In this document: piece by piece, positions 35,045-45,315 of the stretch
Position numbering within the stretch: the first letter of the stretch is position 1
How the letters are laid out: each line of letters opens with the position of its first letter
Origin: CAVVAY01 sp963746465
GTDB lineage: Bacteria > Actinomycetota > Actinomycetes > JACCUZ01
NCBI GenBank assembly: GCA_963746465.1
Contig: CAVVAY010000002.1
Span: forward strand, 124,001 to 188,000
Direction of reading: 5' to 3'
DNA: 64,000 nucleotides
Notes under the pieces: generated by a model
Seen by the model: only the letters and a program-made list of their open reading frames with translations
What the model was told of the DNA's origin: nothing
Databases searched by the model: none
Translations under genes and position numbers: made by a program

Positions 35045-36166
35045 TCAGGCGTCGAAGTCGAGCTCGAGCTCCTCCGACACCGGCACCGACTGGCAGGCGA
35101 GGACGAAGCCGCCCTCGACCTCTTCCGGGTCGAGGGCGTAGTTGCGCGCCATCGAGACCTCGCCCGAGACCAGGCGCGCCCGGCAGGTGCCGCAGACCCC
35201 GCCCTTGCAGGCATAGGGCGCGTCGGCCCGGACCTCCAGCACCGCGTCCAGCACCCGCTGCCCGGTGCGCGGGACGTGCAGCGTCGTGGCCCGCCCGTCG
35301 AGGGTGACCACGACCGTGCTGGTGCCGGCAGCCCGGACCTGCTCGGGCGACACCGACTCGCGCGGCGCCTCCCCCTCGACGTGGAACAGCTCGGCATGGA
35401 CGTGCGAGGCGCCGACACCTGCTTCGAGCAGCACCCCGCGGGCTCCCTCGACCATGGCGAACGGTCCGCAGAGGAACCACTCGTCCACGGTGTCCGGCGG
35501 CAGCAGGGCGGCGAGCAGCCGGCGCAGCCGCGGCGGGTCGAGCCGTCCGCTGAGCAGCTCGGAGTCCTGCTGCTCGCGGGACAGCACGTGCACCAGCCGG
35601 AACCGGTCGGGGTAGCGGTCCTTCAGGTCGGCCAGCTCGTCGAGGAACATCACCGAGGCAGCGGTGCGGTTGCCGTAGACCAGGGTGACCGTGCTCGCGG
35701 GCTCCACCTCGAGCACCGTCGCGACGATCGACAGCACCGGCGTGATGCCGCTGCCGGCCGCCACCGCGCAGTAGTGCCGGGCCTGCGACGGGTCGACGTG
35801 CGGAGTGAAGCGCCCGGTCGGCGTCATGACGTCGACCACGTCGCCGACCCGAAGGGTCGAGGTCGCGTGCCCGGAGAAGACGCCGCCATCGAGGCGCTTG
35901 ACGCCGATGCGCAGCCTGCGTCCGGGCGCCGGTGCGCAGATCGAGTAGTTGCGGCGGACCTCGGTGCCGTCGACCTCGGTGCGCAGCGTCAGGTGCTGGC
36001 CCGCGTCGAAGGCGTAGTCGTCGCGCAGCTCGTCCGGCACTGCGAAGGTGATCGCGACCGCGGCGTCAGTGAGGGGCTCGATGGCGGACACCCGGAGCGG
36101 GTGGAAGGTGCCGTGCCGCCGGCCGGTGTCGACGACACCGGTGGTCGCCGCGAGGTCGGTGGTCAT
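35045..36166 (-). CDS. paaE: Phenylacetyl-CoA epoxidase reductase subunit
   Basis: A 373-residue iron-sulfur flavoprotein that passes electrons from NAD(P)H to the PaaA diiron centre. The FAD domain has RRNYSICAP (71-79), the NAD domain has AGSGITPVLSI (137-147) and LCGPFAMV, and the C-terminal plant-type [2Fe-2S] domain has C320, C325, C328 and C358. The order and length match PaaE (PaaK). It is last in paaABCDE, two bases after the paaD stop. It stays in the cytosol with the PaaABC(D)E complex. Confidence 0.96.
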   Translation of the reverse strand: MTTDLAATTGVVDTGRRHGTFHPLRVSAIEPLTDAAVAITFAVPDELRDDYAFDAGQHLTLRTEVDGTEVRRNYSICAPAPGRRLRIGVKRLDGGVFSGHATSTLRVGDVVDVMTPTGRFTPHVDPSQARHYCAVAAGSGITPVLSIVATVLEVEPASTVTLVYGNRTAASVMFLDELADLKDRYPDRFRLVHVLSREQQDSELLSGRLDPPRLRRLLAALLPPDTVDEWFLCGPFAMVEGARGVLLEAGVGASHVHAELFHVEGEAPRESVSPEQVRAAGTSTVVVTLDGRATTLHVPRTGQRVLDAVLEVRADAPYACKGGVCGTCRARLVSGEVSMARNYALDPEEVEGGFVLACQSVPVSEELELDFDA

Positions 36167-36168
36167 GC

Positions 36169-36666
36169 TCAGATCGCCTTGAAGTGGTCGAACGGCTCGC
36201 GACAGGCGCGGCAGACCCACAGCGACTTGCACGCCGTCGAGCCGAACCTGCTCGACTCGCGGGTGTCGGCGCTGCCGCACTGGGGGCAGCGCACCGAGAA
36301 TGCCAGCGACACCGGCCCGTGTGACGGCGTACGCCGGCCAGGTGGCGCGATGCCGTACTCCCACAGGGCCTGTCGGCCCTGCTCGGTCATCCAGTCCGTG
36401 GTCCACGCGGGCAGCAGCACGGTGCGCACCTCGACCCGCTCGAACCCGGCCGCGCGCACCGCGGACTCGACGTCCCGCCGGATCACGTCCATCGCGGGGC
36501 AGCCGGAGTAGGTGGGCGTGATCGTGACGGTGACAGTTCCGTCGTCGGCCATCGTCACGTCACGGAGGACGCCCAGGTCGGCGATGGTCAGCACCGGCAC
36601 CTCGGGGTCGAGCACCGAGGCGGCGGCCGTGCGCGCGTCGTCGACGGTCAGCACCGTGTTCACCAT
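36169..36666 (-). CDS. paaD: Phenylacetyl-CoA epoxidase assembly protein PaaD
   Basis: A 165-residue MIP18/SufT-type protein. The N-terminal half has LDPEVPVLTIADLGVLRDV and TPTYSGCPAMDVI (the conserved Cys of the MIP18 fold), and the C-terminal half has a Cys-rich zinc knuckle (CPQCGSADTRESSRFGSTAC, then CRAC). PaaD helps mature the epoxidase's metal or Fe-S centres. Its start overlaps the paaC stop by 7 bases. Confidence 0.95.
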   Translation of the reverse strand: MVNTVLTVDDARTAAASVLDPEVPVLTIADLGVLRDVTMADDGTVTVTITPTYSGCPAMDVIRRDVESAVRAAGFERVEVRTVLLPAWTTDWMTEQGRQALWEYGIAPPGRRTPSHGPVSLAFSVRCPQCGSADTRESSRFGSTACKSLWVCRACREPFDHFKAI

Positions 36667-37412
36667 GAGGCACCCGGGTGGGCGCGGTGCAGGTGCTGCA
36701 TCTCCGCCAGCAGGTAGCCCATGGCCTCGGTGTGGATGCCGCGCCGGCCGCCGCCCGGCGGGGTGCGCAGGCCCTCCGGCCGGGCAAGCGTCGCCTCGGC
36801 CAGCACCCGGTCGACGTACCCGTCCCAGGCCGGGCGCAGCGTCGAGGCGTCGACGGCGACGCCCTCGGCGACCAACGCCTGCTCGAGGTCGTCGGAGCCG
36901 AACAGCTCGTCGGCGTAGGGCCAGACCCGCTCCAGGCCGGCCTGCATCCGGCGGTGCGACTCGTCGGTGCCGTCACCCAGCCGCAGCACCCACTGGGTGG
37001 CGTGGTCGCGGTGGTAGTCGACCTCCTTGACCGCCTTGGCCGCGACGCCGGCCAGGGTGTCGTCGGCACTGGCGGTCAGACCGTCGTACAGCGCGAGCTG
37101 GTAGGTCGAGAACAGCAGCTGGCGGGCGATGCTCACGGCGAAGTCGTCGTTCGGCAGCTCGACGAGGTGCACGTTGAGGAACTCGCGCTCGTCGCGGAGG
37201 TAGGCCAGGTCGTCCTCGGTGCGGCCGGCGCCCTCGACCTCACCGGCGTAGCTGAGCAGCGTGCGCGCCTGGCCGAGCAGGTCGAGGCCGATGTTGGCCA
37301 GGGCCACGTCCTCCTCGAGCTGCGGCGCGTTGGTCACCCACTCGCCGAGCCGGTGAGATGCGATCAGTGCGTCGTCGCCGAGGCGGAGTGCGTAGGTCGC
37401 GAGCGCGGTCAT
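36660..37412 (-). CDS. paaC: Phenylacetyl-CoA epoxidase structural subunit PaaC
   Basis: A 250-residue ferritin-like helical protein. It opens with YALRLGDDALIASHRLGEWVTNAP, then the helices with EEDVALANIGLDLLGQARTLL and KEVDYHRDHATQWVLRLGDGT. It structurally supports PaaA and lacks a complete diiron set, as in the family. The ATG at 37412 is chosen from the family N-terminus. It comes 5 bases after the paaB stop. Confidence 0.95.
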   Translation of the reverse strand: MTALATYALRLGDDALIASHRLGEWVTNAPQLEEDVALANIGLDLLGQARTLLSYAGEVEGAGRTEDDLAYLRDEREFLNVHLVELPNDDFAVSIARQLLFSTYQLALYDGLTASADDTLAGVAAKAVKEVDYHRDHATQWVLRLGDGTDESHRRMQAGLERVWPYADELFGSDDLEQALVAEGVAVDASTLRPAWDGYVDRVLAEATLARPEGLRTPPGGGRRGIHTEAMGYLLAEMQHLHRAHPGASW

Positions 37413-37417
37413 GGCCA

Positions 37418-37822
37418 CTAGAGGTGCTGCACTTCGGCCGGGATCTCGTAGAACGTCGGGTGCCGGTAGGCCTTGTCGCCCGCGGGGTCGAAGAACGAGT
37501 CCTTCTCGTCCGGGCTGGACGCGACGATCGCCGCGGCGGGCACCACCCACAGCGAGACGCCCTCGGAGCGGCGGGTGTAGACGTCGCGCGCGTTGCGCAG
37601 CGCCATGGTGGCGTCGGGGGCATGCAGGCTGCCGACGTGCTGGTGGTTCAGGCCGCGCCGCGAGCGGACGAAGACCTCCCACAGCGGCCAGTCCCGCGAG
37701 GAGGCCGGCGTCGCCGCCGCGTGCCCGGCCGGTACGCCGTCGACCGGCACAGCGCCGTGGCCTCCTGCCGAGGTCAGCTCGGCCGGGGACTCGGTCGTCG
37801 GCTCGCTCGTCGGCTCGGTCAT
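37418..37822 (-). CDS. paaB: Phenylacetyl-CoA epoxidase subunit PaaB, with N-terminal extension
   Basis: A 134-residue protein whose last 90 residues are classic PaaB (DWPLWEVFVRSRRGLNHQHVGSLHA, then ALRNARDVYTRRSEGVSLWVV and AYRHPTFYEIP). About 40 extra residues at the N-terminus are Thr/Ser/Ala-rich and are not in most PaaB proteins, so a later start is possible, but no better start codon with a ribosome-binding site lies nearer. PaaB links PaaAC heterodimers. Overlaps paaA by 4 bases. Confidence 0.93.
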   Translation of the reverse strand: MTEPTSEPTTESPAELTSAGGHGAVPVDGVPAGHAAATPASSRDWPLWEVFVRSRRGLNHQHVGSLHAPDATMALRNARDVYTRRSEGVSLWVVPAAAIVASSPDEKDSFFDPAGDKAYRHPTFYEIPAEVQHL

Positions 37823-38772
37823 GCCGCACCGACCCGGGCCGAACGGGCCGCCTGCTTGCCGGCGTAGGCATCGGCGGCCTGTCGGACCCAGGCACCCTCC
37901 TCGTGCGCCCGGCGACGGTGCTCGATGCGAGCCGCGTTGCACGGGCCGTTGCCCTTGAGCACGGCGAAGAACTCCGACCAGTCGATCGCACCGAAGGTGT
38001 AGTGACCGGTCTCCTCGTCGAGCCGCAGGTCGGGGTCGGGCAGCGTCAGACCGAGCACCTCGGACTGCGGCACCGTCATGTCGACGAACTTCTGCCGGAG
38101 CTCGTCGTTGGAGAACCGCTTGATCCCCCAGGCCATCGACTGCGCCGAGTTCGGGGACTCGTCGTCAGGAGGCCCGAACATCATCAGTGACGGCCACCAC
38201 CAGCGGTCGACGGCGTCCTGGGCCATCGCCTTCTGCGCGGGCGTGCCGTGCGAGAGCGTGTGCAGGATCTCGAAGCCCTGCCGCTGGTGGAAGGACTCCT
38301 CCTTGCAGATGCGCACCATCGCGCGGGCGTACGGCCCGTAGGAGCAGCGGCAGATCGGCACCTGGTTGACGATCGCGGCGCCGTCGACCAGCCAGCCGAT
38401 GGCGCCCATGTCGGCCCAGGTCAGGGTCGGGTAGTTGAAGATCGAGGAGTACTTCTGCCGGCCGGCGTGCAGCAGGTCGAGCAGCTCGGCGCGGTCGACG
38501 CCGAGGGTCTCGGCGGCGGAGTAGAGGTAGAGCCCGTGGCCGGCCTCGTCCTGCACCTTGGCCATCAGGATCGCCTTGCGGCGCAGGCTGGGGGCCCGGG
38601 TGATCCAGTTGCCCTCGGGCTGCATGCCGATGATCTCGGAGTGCGCGTGCTGGGCGATCTGCCGGATCAGCGTCTTGCGGTAGCCCTCGGGCATCCAGTC
38701 CCGCGGCTCGACGCGGTCGTCATTGGCGATCAGCGCGTCGAACCCGGCCTGCTGGGTGCTGTCGTCGTCCAC
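37819..38772 (-). CDS. paaA: Phenylacetyl-CoA epoxidase catalytic subunit PaaA
   Basis: A 317-residue diiron oxygenase that forms the ring 1,2-epoxide of phenylacetyl-CoA. Iron ligands are seen in two ExxH motifs: E76-x-x-H79 (KVQDEAGHG) and E159-x-x-H162 (KEESFHQRQ). Other family blocks: ICRCSYGPYARAMVRIC and KRFSNDELRQKFVD. It is the first gene of paaABCDE, with a promoter and a long inverted repeat upstream. The downstream ring-opening genes (paaG, paaZ) are not in the window. Confidence 0.97.
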   Translation of the reverse strand: MDDDSTQQAGFDALIANDDRVEPRDWMPEGYRKTLIRQIAQHAHSEIIGMQPEGNWITRAPSLRRKAILMAKVQDEAGHGLYLYSAAETLGVDRAELLDLLHAGRQKYSSIFNYPTLTWADMGAIGWLVDGAAIVNQVPICRCSYGPYARAMVRICKEESFHQRQGFEILHTLSHGTPAQKAMAQDAVDRWWWPSLMMFGPPDDESPNSAQSMAWGIKRFSNDELRQKFVDMTVPQSEVLGLTLPDPDLRLDEETGHYTFGAIDWSEFFAVLKGNGPCNAARIEHRRRAHEEGAWVRQAADAYAGKQAARSARVGAA

Positions 38773-38778
38773 GGGCCG

Positions 38779-38833
38779 AGTCTAGGCGCCCGATGTGACA
38801 CCAGCCAAGCCAAATCGGCGTTTCGTGTCACAT
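38779..38833 (-). promoter_or_regulatory. paaA promoter with 9-bp inverted-repeat operator
   Basis: On the paaA strand TTGGCT (38808-38803) and TAGACT (38784-38779) are 18 bases apart. A perfect inverted repeat, ATGTGACAC (38793-38801) and GTGTCACAT (38825-38833), has one arm in the promoter spacer and the other just upstream of the -35. Arm centres are 32 bases apart, about three helical turns, which suits a dimer-of-dimers or looping regulator. The site is shared with the divergent paaI gene. Confidence 0.55.
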
Positions 38834-38878
38834 GACGGTCACGATCATCGGCCGGCGGCACCTCCCTACGCTGTCGGG

Positions 38879-39312
38879 GTGCTGACACCGGAGGAGATCG
38901 CGCGGCGCAGCGCGGAGGCCATGCTGGCCGGCGACCAGGCGTCGCTCGGCGCCGGCGTCGAGCTGGTGGACGTCGGTCCGGGGCGCGCGACCGCGACCAT
39001 GACGGTGCGGCCGGACATGGTCAACGGGCACGAGATCGCGCACGGCGGCTACGTGTTCCTGCTCGCCGACACGGCGTTCGCGGTGGCCTGCAACAGCTAC
39101 GGGCAGAGCACGGTGGCGGCCGGCTGCGACATCGCGTTCGTCGCCCCGGTGCGGGCCGGTGACCGTCTGACCGCGGAAGCCCGGGAACGGCACCGGGCCG
39201 GTCGCAGCGGCATCTACGACGTCTCGGTGGCCCGCGGCGACGGCACCGTCGTGGCCGAGCTGCGGGGCCGCAGCCGCACCATCGAGGGCACCCTGGTGCC
39301 GCAGGAGGAGCG

Positions 39313-39316
<4 letters not shown>
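38879..39316 (+). CDS. paaI: Acyl-CoA thioesterase PaaI
   Basis: A 145-residue hotdog-fold thioesterase. The active-site block HEIAHGGYVFLLADTAFAVACNSYG holds the catalytic Asp and the HGG loop. PaaI removes CoA from dead-end phenylacetate-pathway intermediates, freeing trapped CoA. Starts with GTG, divergently from paaA. Its last 4 bases overlap the thiolase start. Confidence 0.93.
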
Positions 39317-40512
<1,196 letters not shown>

Positions 40513-40513
40513 C

Positions 40514-40529
40514 GTTATCGACCCGTAAC
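40514..40529 (+). promoter_or_regulatory. Small palindrome before the marR-family gene
   Basis: GTTA (40514-40517), eight bases, TAAC (40526-40529), ten bases before the ATG. It may be an autoregulatory half-site pair, but the arms are short. Confidence 0.3.
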
Positions 40530-40538
40530 ATCGGCGCC

Positions 40539-41021
40539 ATGTCCCGCCGGGTGGCACCACTCCCCTTCACTCTCAACATCGCCATCACCAACGCCTGGGT
40601 GAGCCAGCTGTTCGACCAGGAGCTGCAGAAGCGCGGGGTCGCGCCGTTCCAGAGCGGCACCCTGACGGTGCTCCACCGGCACCAGCCGGTGACCCCCTCG
40701 GACCTGCAGGCCGTGATGGGCGTGCCGTCGACCACCCTGCGCAACCGGGTCAACGAGCTCGTGGCCGCCGGGCTGGTGGAGAGGCTGCCGAACCCGGAGG
40801 ACGGCCGGTCCCACCTGCTGCGGACGACAGCCGCCGCGAAGGACGTGCTGCGCGCCTCGGCCGCCGCCGACCGTCACGTGCAGAAGATGCTGGCCCGGCA
40901 GGGCGTCGACGTGGACGGCGACCTGCCGGCCGAGCTGAACTCCTTGCGCGACGTGGTGAAGGGTCTGGTCACGGATCCGCCGCCGACCGGCGCTGGCTCG
41001 TTGACGACCGGCCCCTGGTGA
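40539..41021 (+). CDS. MarR-family transcriptional regulator
   Basis: A 160-residue winged-helix regulator. Helices around residues 40-75 (LTVLHRHQPVTPSDLQAVMGVPSTTLRNRVNELVAAGLVERLPNPEDGRS, in sections) form the DNA-binding core, with the wing and basic GRSHLLRTT. It is close to the paaJ stop in the same direction, so it may regulate the phenylacetate genes, but this is not proven. Its 3' end is 13 bases from the convergent peptide-binding protein gene. Confidence 0.87.
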   Translation: MSRRVAPLPFTLNIAITNAWVSQLFDQELQKRGVAPFQSGTLTVLHRHQPVTPSDLQAVMGVPSTTLRNRVNELVAAGLVERLPNPEDGRSHLLRTTAAAKDVLRASAAADRHVQKMLARQGVDVDGDLPAELNSLRDVVKGLVTDPPPTGAGSLTTGPW

Positions 41022-41034
41022 GCCTTCCCCCTCG

Positions 41035-42795
41035 CTACGGGCGGACGAACAGGTCGCCGTACGGCCACGACCCGAACGGTGCCCACAGGTAGATCAAGCC
41101 GTCCTTGCCGGAGGCCGATCCGACCTTGGAGCCGGCCAGCCGCTGGTCGCGACCGAACCGGGTCGGGACGACCCACACCTGCTCCATGGCCTCCTTGTTG
41201 AGCTCCTTCCACAGCTCTGCCTGGGCCTGCCGGTCGGTCGATGCCTTGGCCTGCGCCGCCTTCTCGTTGAAGGCCTTGTCGTCGACCTGGGAGAGGTTGA
41301 AGCCGCCGTTGGGCGTGAACAGCTCCGGGATCACGGTCGAGGCGTTCGACCAGTCCGGTCCCCAGCTGGCCCACACGATGTGGCCTTCCTTCGCCGGGTC
41401 CAGCACGATGCCGTAGAACTGCCCGGCCTCGATCGGGTTGGGCGTGACCTTGATGCCGGCCTTCGCCAGGGCGCCGACGATCGAGGCCGCCTGCTTGTCG
41501 TTGACGCTGGTCTGCGGGTAGTCGTAGCGCAGGGTGGGGATCGGCACGCCGGAGTCCGCGATGAGCTTCTTGGCGGCCTCGGGGTCGCCGGCGTCCGGCA
41601 CGTCCTGACCGAGCAGGCCGCTGAACATGCCGGACGGCGCGTAGTCGGCCGGCAGGTTCGGCTTGACCACGCCGTCGCCCAGGTCACCGGCGAACTCACC
41701 GCCCGCCACGGTGCGCAGCTGGGCCCGGTCCATCGCGACCGCGATCGCCTTGCGGTGCTCGAGGTTGGGCACCTTTGCTGTGTTGATCGCGATGTACCGC
41801 ACGTAGGGGTCGAGCTCGTTGGTACGCCGGTCGGCGAACCGGTCGTCCTTGAAGATGGTCGCGAGGTTGCTGGGGTCGACCGGGTCGCCCTCGGTCAACG
41901 CGCGCTGGTCGTCGCCGGCGTCCTGGATCAGGCGCTGGTCGATCACGGTCGTGTCGAGGCCGAACTTCACCACGATGCGGTCCGGGTGCGCCGGCCGGTA
42001 GTCGTCGGTCTCACGGTTCCAGTTGTCGTTGCGGACCAGCACCAGCTGGCTGCCCTTCTCGTACGACTGGATCTTGTAGGGGCCGCTGGACACTGGCTTG
42101 TCGTCGTACTTCTCGCCGGTGTCCGCCGCCTTCGGCACCGGGCTGAACGACAGCAGGGTGACGGTGTAGTTGAAGTCGCCTACCGGCTGGTTCAGGTGGA
42201 ATGCGACGGTCTTGTCGTCGGTGCACTCGACGGCCTTGTCGAACGCCGCCTGGTCGTTGCCCTTGGTGACGTACGGGCCCTTGTAGACCGAGTTGCCGTC
42301 CTTGTCGGTGGGGATGTCGAGCAACGAGATCGCGTAGGTGGGGCCGTCGGTGATGAGGTCGGTCGCGAAGGTACGGGACACGCCGTACTTGACGTCTGCA
42401 CAGGTGATCGGGGTGCCGTCCTCGAAGGTCACCCCGTCCTTGAGGGTGAAGGTCCAGGTCCTGGCGTCCGGAGACGCCGTGCCCGTGTCGGTGGCGAGGT
42501 CCGGCACCAGCCCGGTGGACTCCTCGCCGTCCGGGCTGAACTTGTACGCCGTCAGGGTGCGCTGCAGGTACCCGTTGGCGAACGCCAGGTCCTCACCGGT
42601 GTAGTTGCGCTGCGGGTCGAGGTGCTGCAGCTGGTCCTGCAGGGTCAGGAAGGTCAGGGTGCCGCCGTCGACCGGCTTGTCGTTGGGGCCGCTTGCCTCG
42701 TCGCCGTCTCCTGAGCCGCCGCCGCATGCCGTCATCGTCAGAGCCAGGGCAGCCACCACGGCGAGCCCCCGTGCCGTTCTCGTCGTACGCGTCAT
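41035..42795 (-). CDS. Oligopeptide-type ABC substrate-binding lipoprotein (orphan)
   Basis: A 586-residue solute-binding protein of family 5 (DppA/OppA-like). Lipoprotein signal with Cys at position 24 (LALTMTACGG), followed by an acidic Gly linker. Mature blocks: DGGTLTFLTLQDQLQHLDPQRNYTGEDLAF, TWTFTLKDGVTFEDGTPITCADVKY and YVRYIAINTAKVPNLEHRKAIAVAMDR are the standard SBP_bac_5 motifs (quoted in parts). No permease or ATPase gene lies next to it, so its partners must be coded elsewhere. Likely ligands are peptides, nickel chelates or similar. Convergent with the MarR gene. Confidence 0.93.
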   Translation of the reverse strand: MTRTTRTARGLAVVAALALTMTACGGGSGDGDEASGPNDKPVDGGTLTFLTLQDQLQHLDPQRNYTGEDLAFANGYLQRTLTAYKFSPDGEESTGLVPDLATDTGTASPDARTWTFTLKDGVTFEDGTPITCADVKYGVSRTFATDLITDGPTYAISLLDIPTDKDGNSVYKGPYVTKGNDQAAFDKAVECTDDKTVAFHLNQPVGDFNYTVTLLSFSPVPKAADTGEKYDDKPVSSGPYKIQSYEKGSQLVLVRNDNWNRETDDYRPAHPDRIVVKFGLDTTVIDQRLIQDAGDDQRALTEGDPVDPSNLATIFKDDRFADRRTNELDPYVRYIAINTAKVPNLEHRKAIAVAMDRAQLRTVAGGEFAGDLGDGVVKPNLPADYAPSGMFSGLLGQDVPDAGDPEAAKKLIADSGVPIPTLRYDYPQTSVNDKQAASIVGALAKAGIKVTPNPIEAGQFYGIVLDPAKEGHIVWASWGPDWSNASTVIPELFTPNGGFNLSQVDDKAFNEKAAQAKASTDRQAQAELWKELNKEAMEQVWVVPTRFGRDQRLAGSKVGSASGKDGLIYLWAPFGSWPYGDLFVRP

Positions 42796-43040
42796 CGTGC
42801 TCTCCCTCGCAGGTCGGGTGTCCGGAAGGTAGCGCCGACTGGCGGTAGTTGGTGGTGACGGAAAGCCAACCGATGTCGACTCGTGACAGCGCTGTTACCG
42901 CAAGATCGTTGTTGCTGGATTAGCGTGGGTGAAGGCCGAGTGGTCCATGTCGCCATGGCTCGCGGCACCGTCGATTCCGCTTGTGGACAAACGGTTTCCG
43001 GGCCGGGGGTTGTGTCCGACCATGTGTCTAGGTTCGTCGT

Positions 43041-44366
43041 ATGCATTCGGTGATCGAGGTGGGTCTGGGCGCGGAGATGGTGCGCCTGGTCGCTGACGGC
43101 CCGGCCGATCTGGCGGCGGTCGCGTGGCTGGGCCGGGTCGACCCCCAGCAGCTGGGTGCTGAGGCTCGGGTGGACCTGGTGCGGGCCTGGGACCGGGTCG
43201 AGGCGATGGTCGCCGGGCGCAAGCAGGCAGCGATCGCGGCGGTGGCCGAGGCGACCGAGGCCGCGGGCCGGCCGGCGGAGGAGGCCCGGTTCGAGATCGG
43301 CGCCGCGCTGCGGCTGTCTCCCTCGACCGCCGGGGACCGGACGATGGTGGCCCTGGAGCTGCGGGACCGCCTCGGTGGCGCCTTGTCAGCGTTGCGGGCC
43401 GGGGACATCACCTACCTGCAGGCCGCGCACCTGGCCGGCGCGGTCCGCGACCTGCCCGACCCGGAAGCGGCCGCGGTGCAGGACCGGGTGCTGGGCCGGG
43501 CCCCGGACCAGAGCCTGGGCGAGTTCAAGCGCACCGTGCGGCGGGCGGTGCTGACCGCGGACCCGCCAGAGTGCGGCCGACCGGCACCACCAGGCGGTCG
43601 CGGCCCGCACCATCGAGGCGATGCCCCAACCGGACGGGATGCAGTCGTTCTGGATGACCATGCCGGCCCCGGTCGCCGAGGACGTGTGGGACACCCTGAC
43701 CGCCCGCGCCAAGGCCACCCAGGACCTGCTGCGGGCCGGCGCCGGGAACGACCCCGGCCTGGACGCGCTCCGCGTCGACGCCCTGGTCGACGCCGTCCTC
43801 GGACCCGACCCTGCCGAAGGTGCCCAGACCGGCGACACGACCGGCCCGGACACAACGAGCAGCGGCGGCTGCCCAAGTGCTCGTGCGGCGGGGCGCAGAC
43901 CGCCGCGGTCGTGCTCGACCTGCCCACCGCCCTCGGCCTGGCCGACCATCCGGGTGAGATCCCCGGCTACGGCCCCATCCCGGCACCCCTCGCGAGGCAG
44001 ATGGCCAGCCAGCGGGACTGGGTCCGGTGGACCACCCACCCGCACACCGGCCAGCTCCTGGACCGCGGCGCCACCACCTACCGGCCCTCGGACCAGCTGC
44101 GCGCCTTCATCGCCGCCCGGGACCGGACCTGCGGGTTCCCCGCCTGCAACCGCCCCGCAGCCCAGTGCGACTGCGACCACGTCGTCACCTACGCCCACCA
44201 CGGACAAACCATCCGGGTCAACCTCGGACCCCTATGCCGACAACACCACAACGCCAAGACCCACGGCCTCTGGCGATTGACCTACCACCCCGACACCGGA
44301 ACCAAGACCTGGACCAGCCCCCTGGGCAAGACCTACACCAAGAGCACCGACCCACCACTGACGTGA
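43041..44366 (+). pseudogene. DUF222/HNH endonuclease gene with two compensating frame shifts
   Basis: The DUF222 region reads well to about 43565 (LRAGDITYLQAAHLAGAVRDLPDPEA). It then continues in the +1 frame (HHQAVAARTIEAMPQPDGMQSFWMTM, ALVDAVLGPDPA) and returns to the first frame at about 43840 (KCSCGGAQTAAVVLDLPTALGLA). The whole first frame happens to stay open for 441 codons, so it looks intact although about 90 residues are out of frame. The C-terminal HNH motif is present (CDHVVTYAHHG, then LCRQHHN). Such DUF222/HNH genes occur in many copies in actinobacteria. Damage or sequence errors; I cannot distinguish these. Confidence 0.75.
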
Positions 44367-44886
44367 GGGCAGCTGTGCTTGAGGCTGGCGCATGTCCGGC
44401 GACTGGGGGGTCCGCGTCTTGCGTGGGCTATTGCAATTGCCCGGAGTATGGGTCCCAGGTCGAGCCCGGAGTGGCCCCTCCCTGCGCCTCCGCGCCGCCC
44501 TTTCCGCGAGCCATACTCTCTCCGAACATGGCCGAGCGGATCTTTCGCTGACGGCGCCGCTCGGCGCGCTCGGGGTTGATGAATCGCGCCCGGATCCTCC
44601 TCCATGCCTGCATAGCACGAAGGTACTGCCGCAGGCTGTGGGTCGTCAGCCCTTCTTCAGCCCCCTTGATGGCAGCCGCAGGTCCGCGACGGCGTAGTTG
44701 GCGACACTGGCTGGTGGGCTGAGCACATGGGCGGGCACAAGTGCCGACAGCCCCCCCGCTCGGCGGCTGACACGACTGCACGGGAACCGGCGACTACTTG
44801 CTGCGGTTTGGAACTACTCCTCGGGAGGCTGCTTTCTGAGCCACCTCGGCTGGGAACCGTCCGAGCGGTGCCGGCGTCTCAGCGAC
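44367..44886. other. 520-base gap with no convincing gene
   Basis: It lies between the HNH gene and the small lipoprotein. By eye it is less GC-rich than the window. An open frame on the minus strand (44428-44781) has a stretch that reads protein-like (LRQYLRAMQAWRRIRARFIN, then many Arg), but it has no clear start signal. The right end (44730-44791) contains one copy of a direct repeat. No tRNA, hairpin terminator or known promoter was found. Confidence 0.45.
44730..44791 (+). repeat. Imperfect direct repeat, left copy
   Basis: Paired with the copy at 45316-45381. CACAAGTGCCG (44736-44746) matches 45324-45334 exactly. The 28-bp block 44764-44791 matches 45354-45381 with two mismatches. Copies differ by a 2-base indel in the middle. 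This one lies about 95 bases before the lipoprotein start. Confidence 0.75.
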
Positions 44887-45312
44887 ATGTGGCGTCGCGC
44901 CTGCACAGGTCTGGTCTTGCTTCTGGCGGCCAGCGCGTGCAGCGGTGATCCGTCGAGCGAGGCCACAAGGGTTCGCCCGCCCGAGGTTCCGACCGCGGCC
45001 ACCAACGCAAATCTCACCGTGATCGTCGTCAACCTGGTTGATCGCGAGGATCGGATCCGGGTGAGTATCAACGGGCGCAGGGCTATCGATGCCACCTTTC
45101 CAGCATCTGCTGGGCGGATGCACGCTCCCATCTTTGAGTACCGATACGCCGTCCCGAGTGGCACAACGATCATTCGCGTGAAGACTCCCGGTGACAATAA
45201 GAAGCTTCGCGTCCCTGCGACCACGAAGGAGAACTGGGTTGTTGTGCAAAACCAGAGCGATGACGTCGGGACGGCTCTGGACCTGTTTCACGAGCGTCCA
45301 GGTTTCGGCTAG
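44887..45312 (+). CDS. Small secreted lipoprotein of unknown function
   Basis: A 141-residue protein with a lipoprotein signal: two arginines, then LVLLLAASAC (Cys 18) followed by SGDPSSEATR. The mature part is a small beta-rich domain (NLTVIVVNLVDREDRIRVSINGRRAIDA, then PSGTTIIRVKTPGDNKK and ENWVVVQNQSDD). It has no family that I recognise. Codon use looks less GC-biased (more A/T third bases) than neighbours, which hints at recent acquisition. The gene lies between the two direct-repeat copies. Confidence 0.65.
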   Translation: MWRRACTGLVLLLAASACSGDPSSEATRVRPPEVPTAATNANLTVIVVNLVDREDRIRVSINGRRAIDATFPASAGRMHAPIFEYRYAVPSGTTIIRVKTPGDNKKLRVPATTKENWVVVQNQSDDVGTALDLFHERPGFG

Positions 45313-45315
45313 CCG

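Noticed and set aside
43041..44366. Reading the HNH gene as one intact 441-residue protein
   Set aside because: The middle third does not resemble DUF222 in this frame but does in the +1 frame.
44428..44781. Minus-strand open frame with a protein-like stretch
   Set aside because: No ribosome-binding site, no family match and it spans a repeat copy. Kept only as a note in the gap entry.
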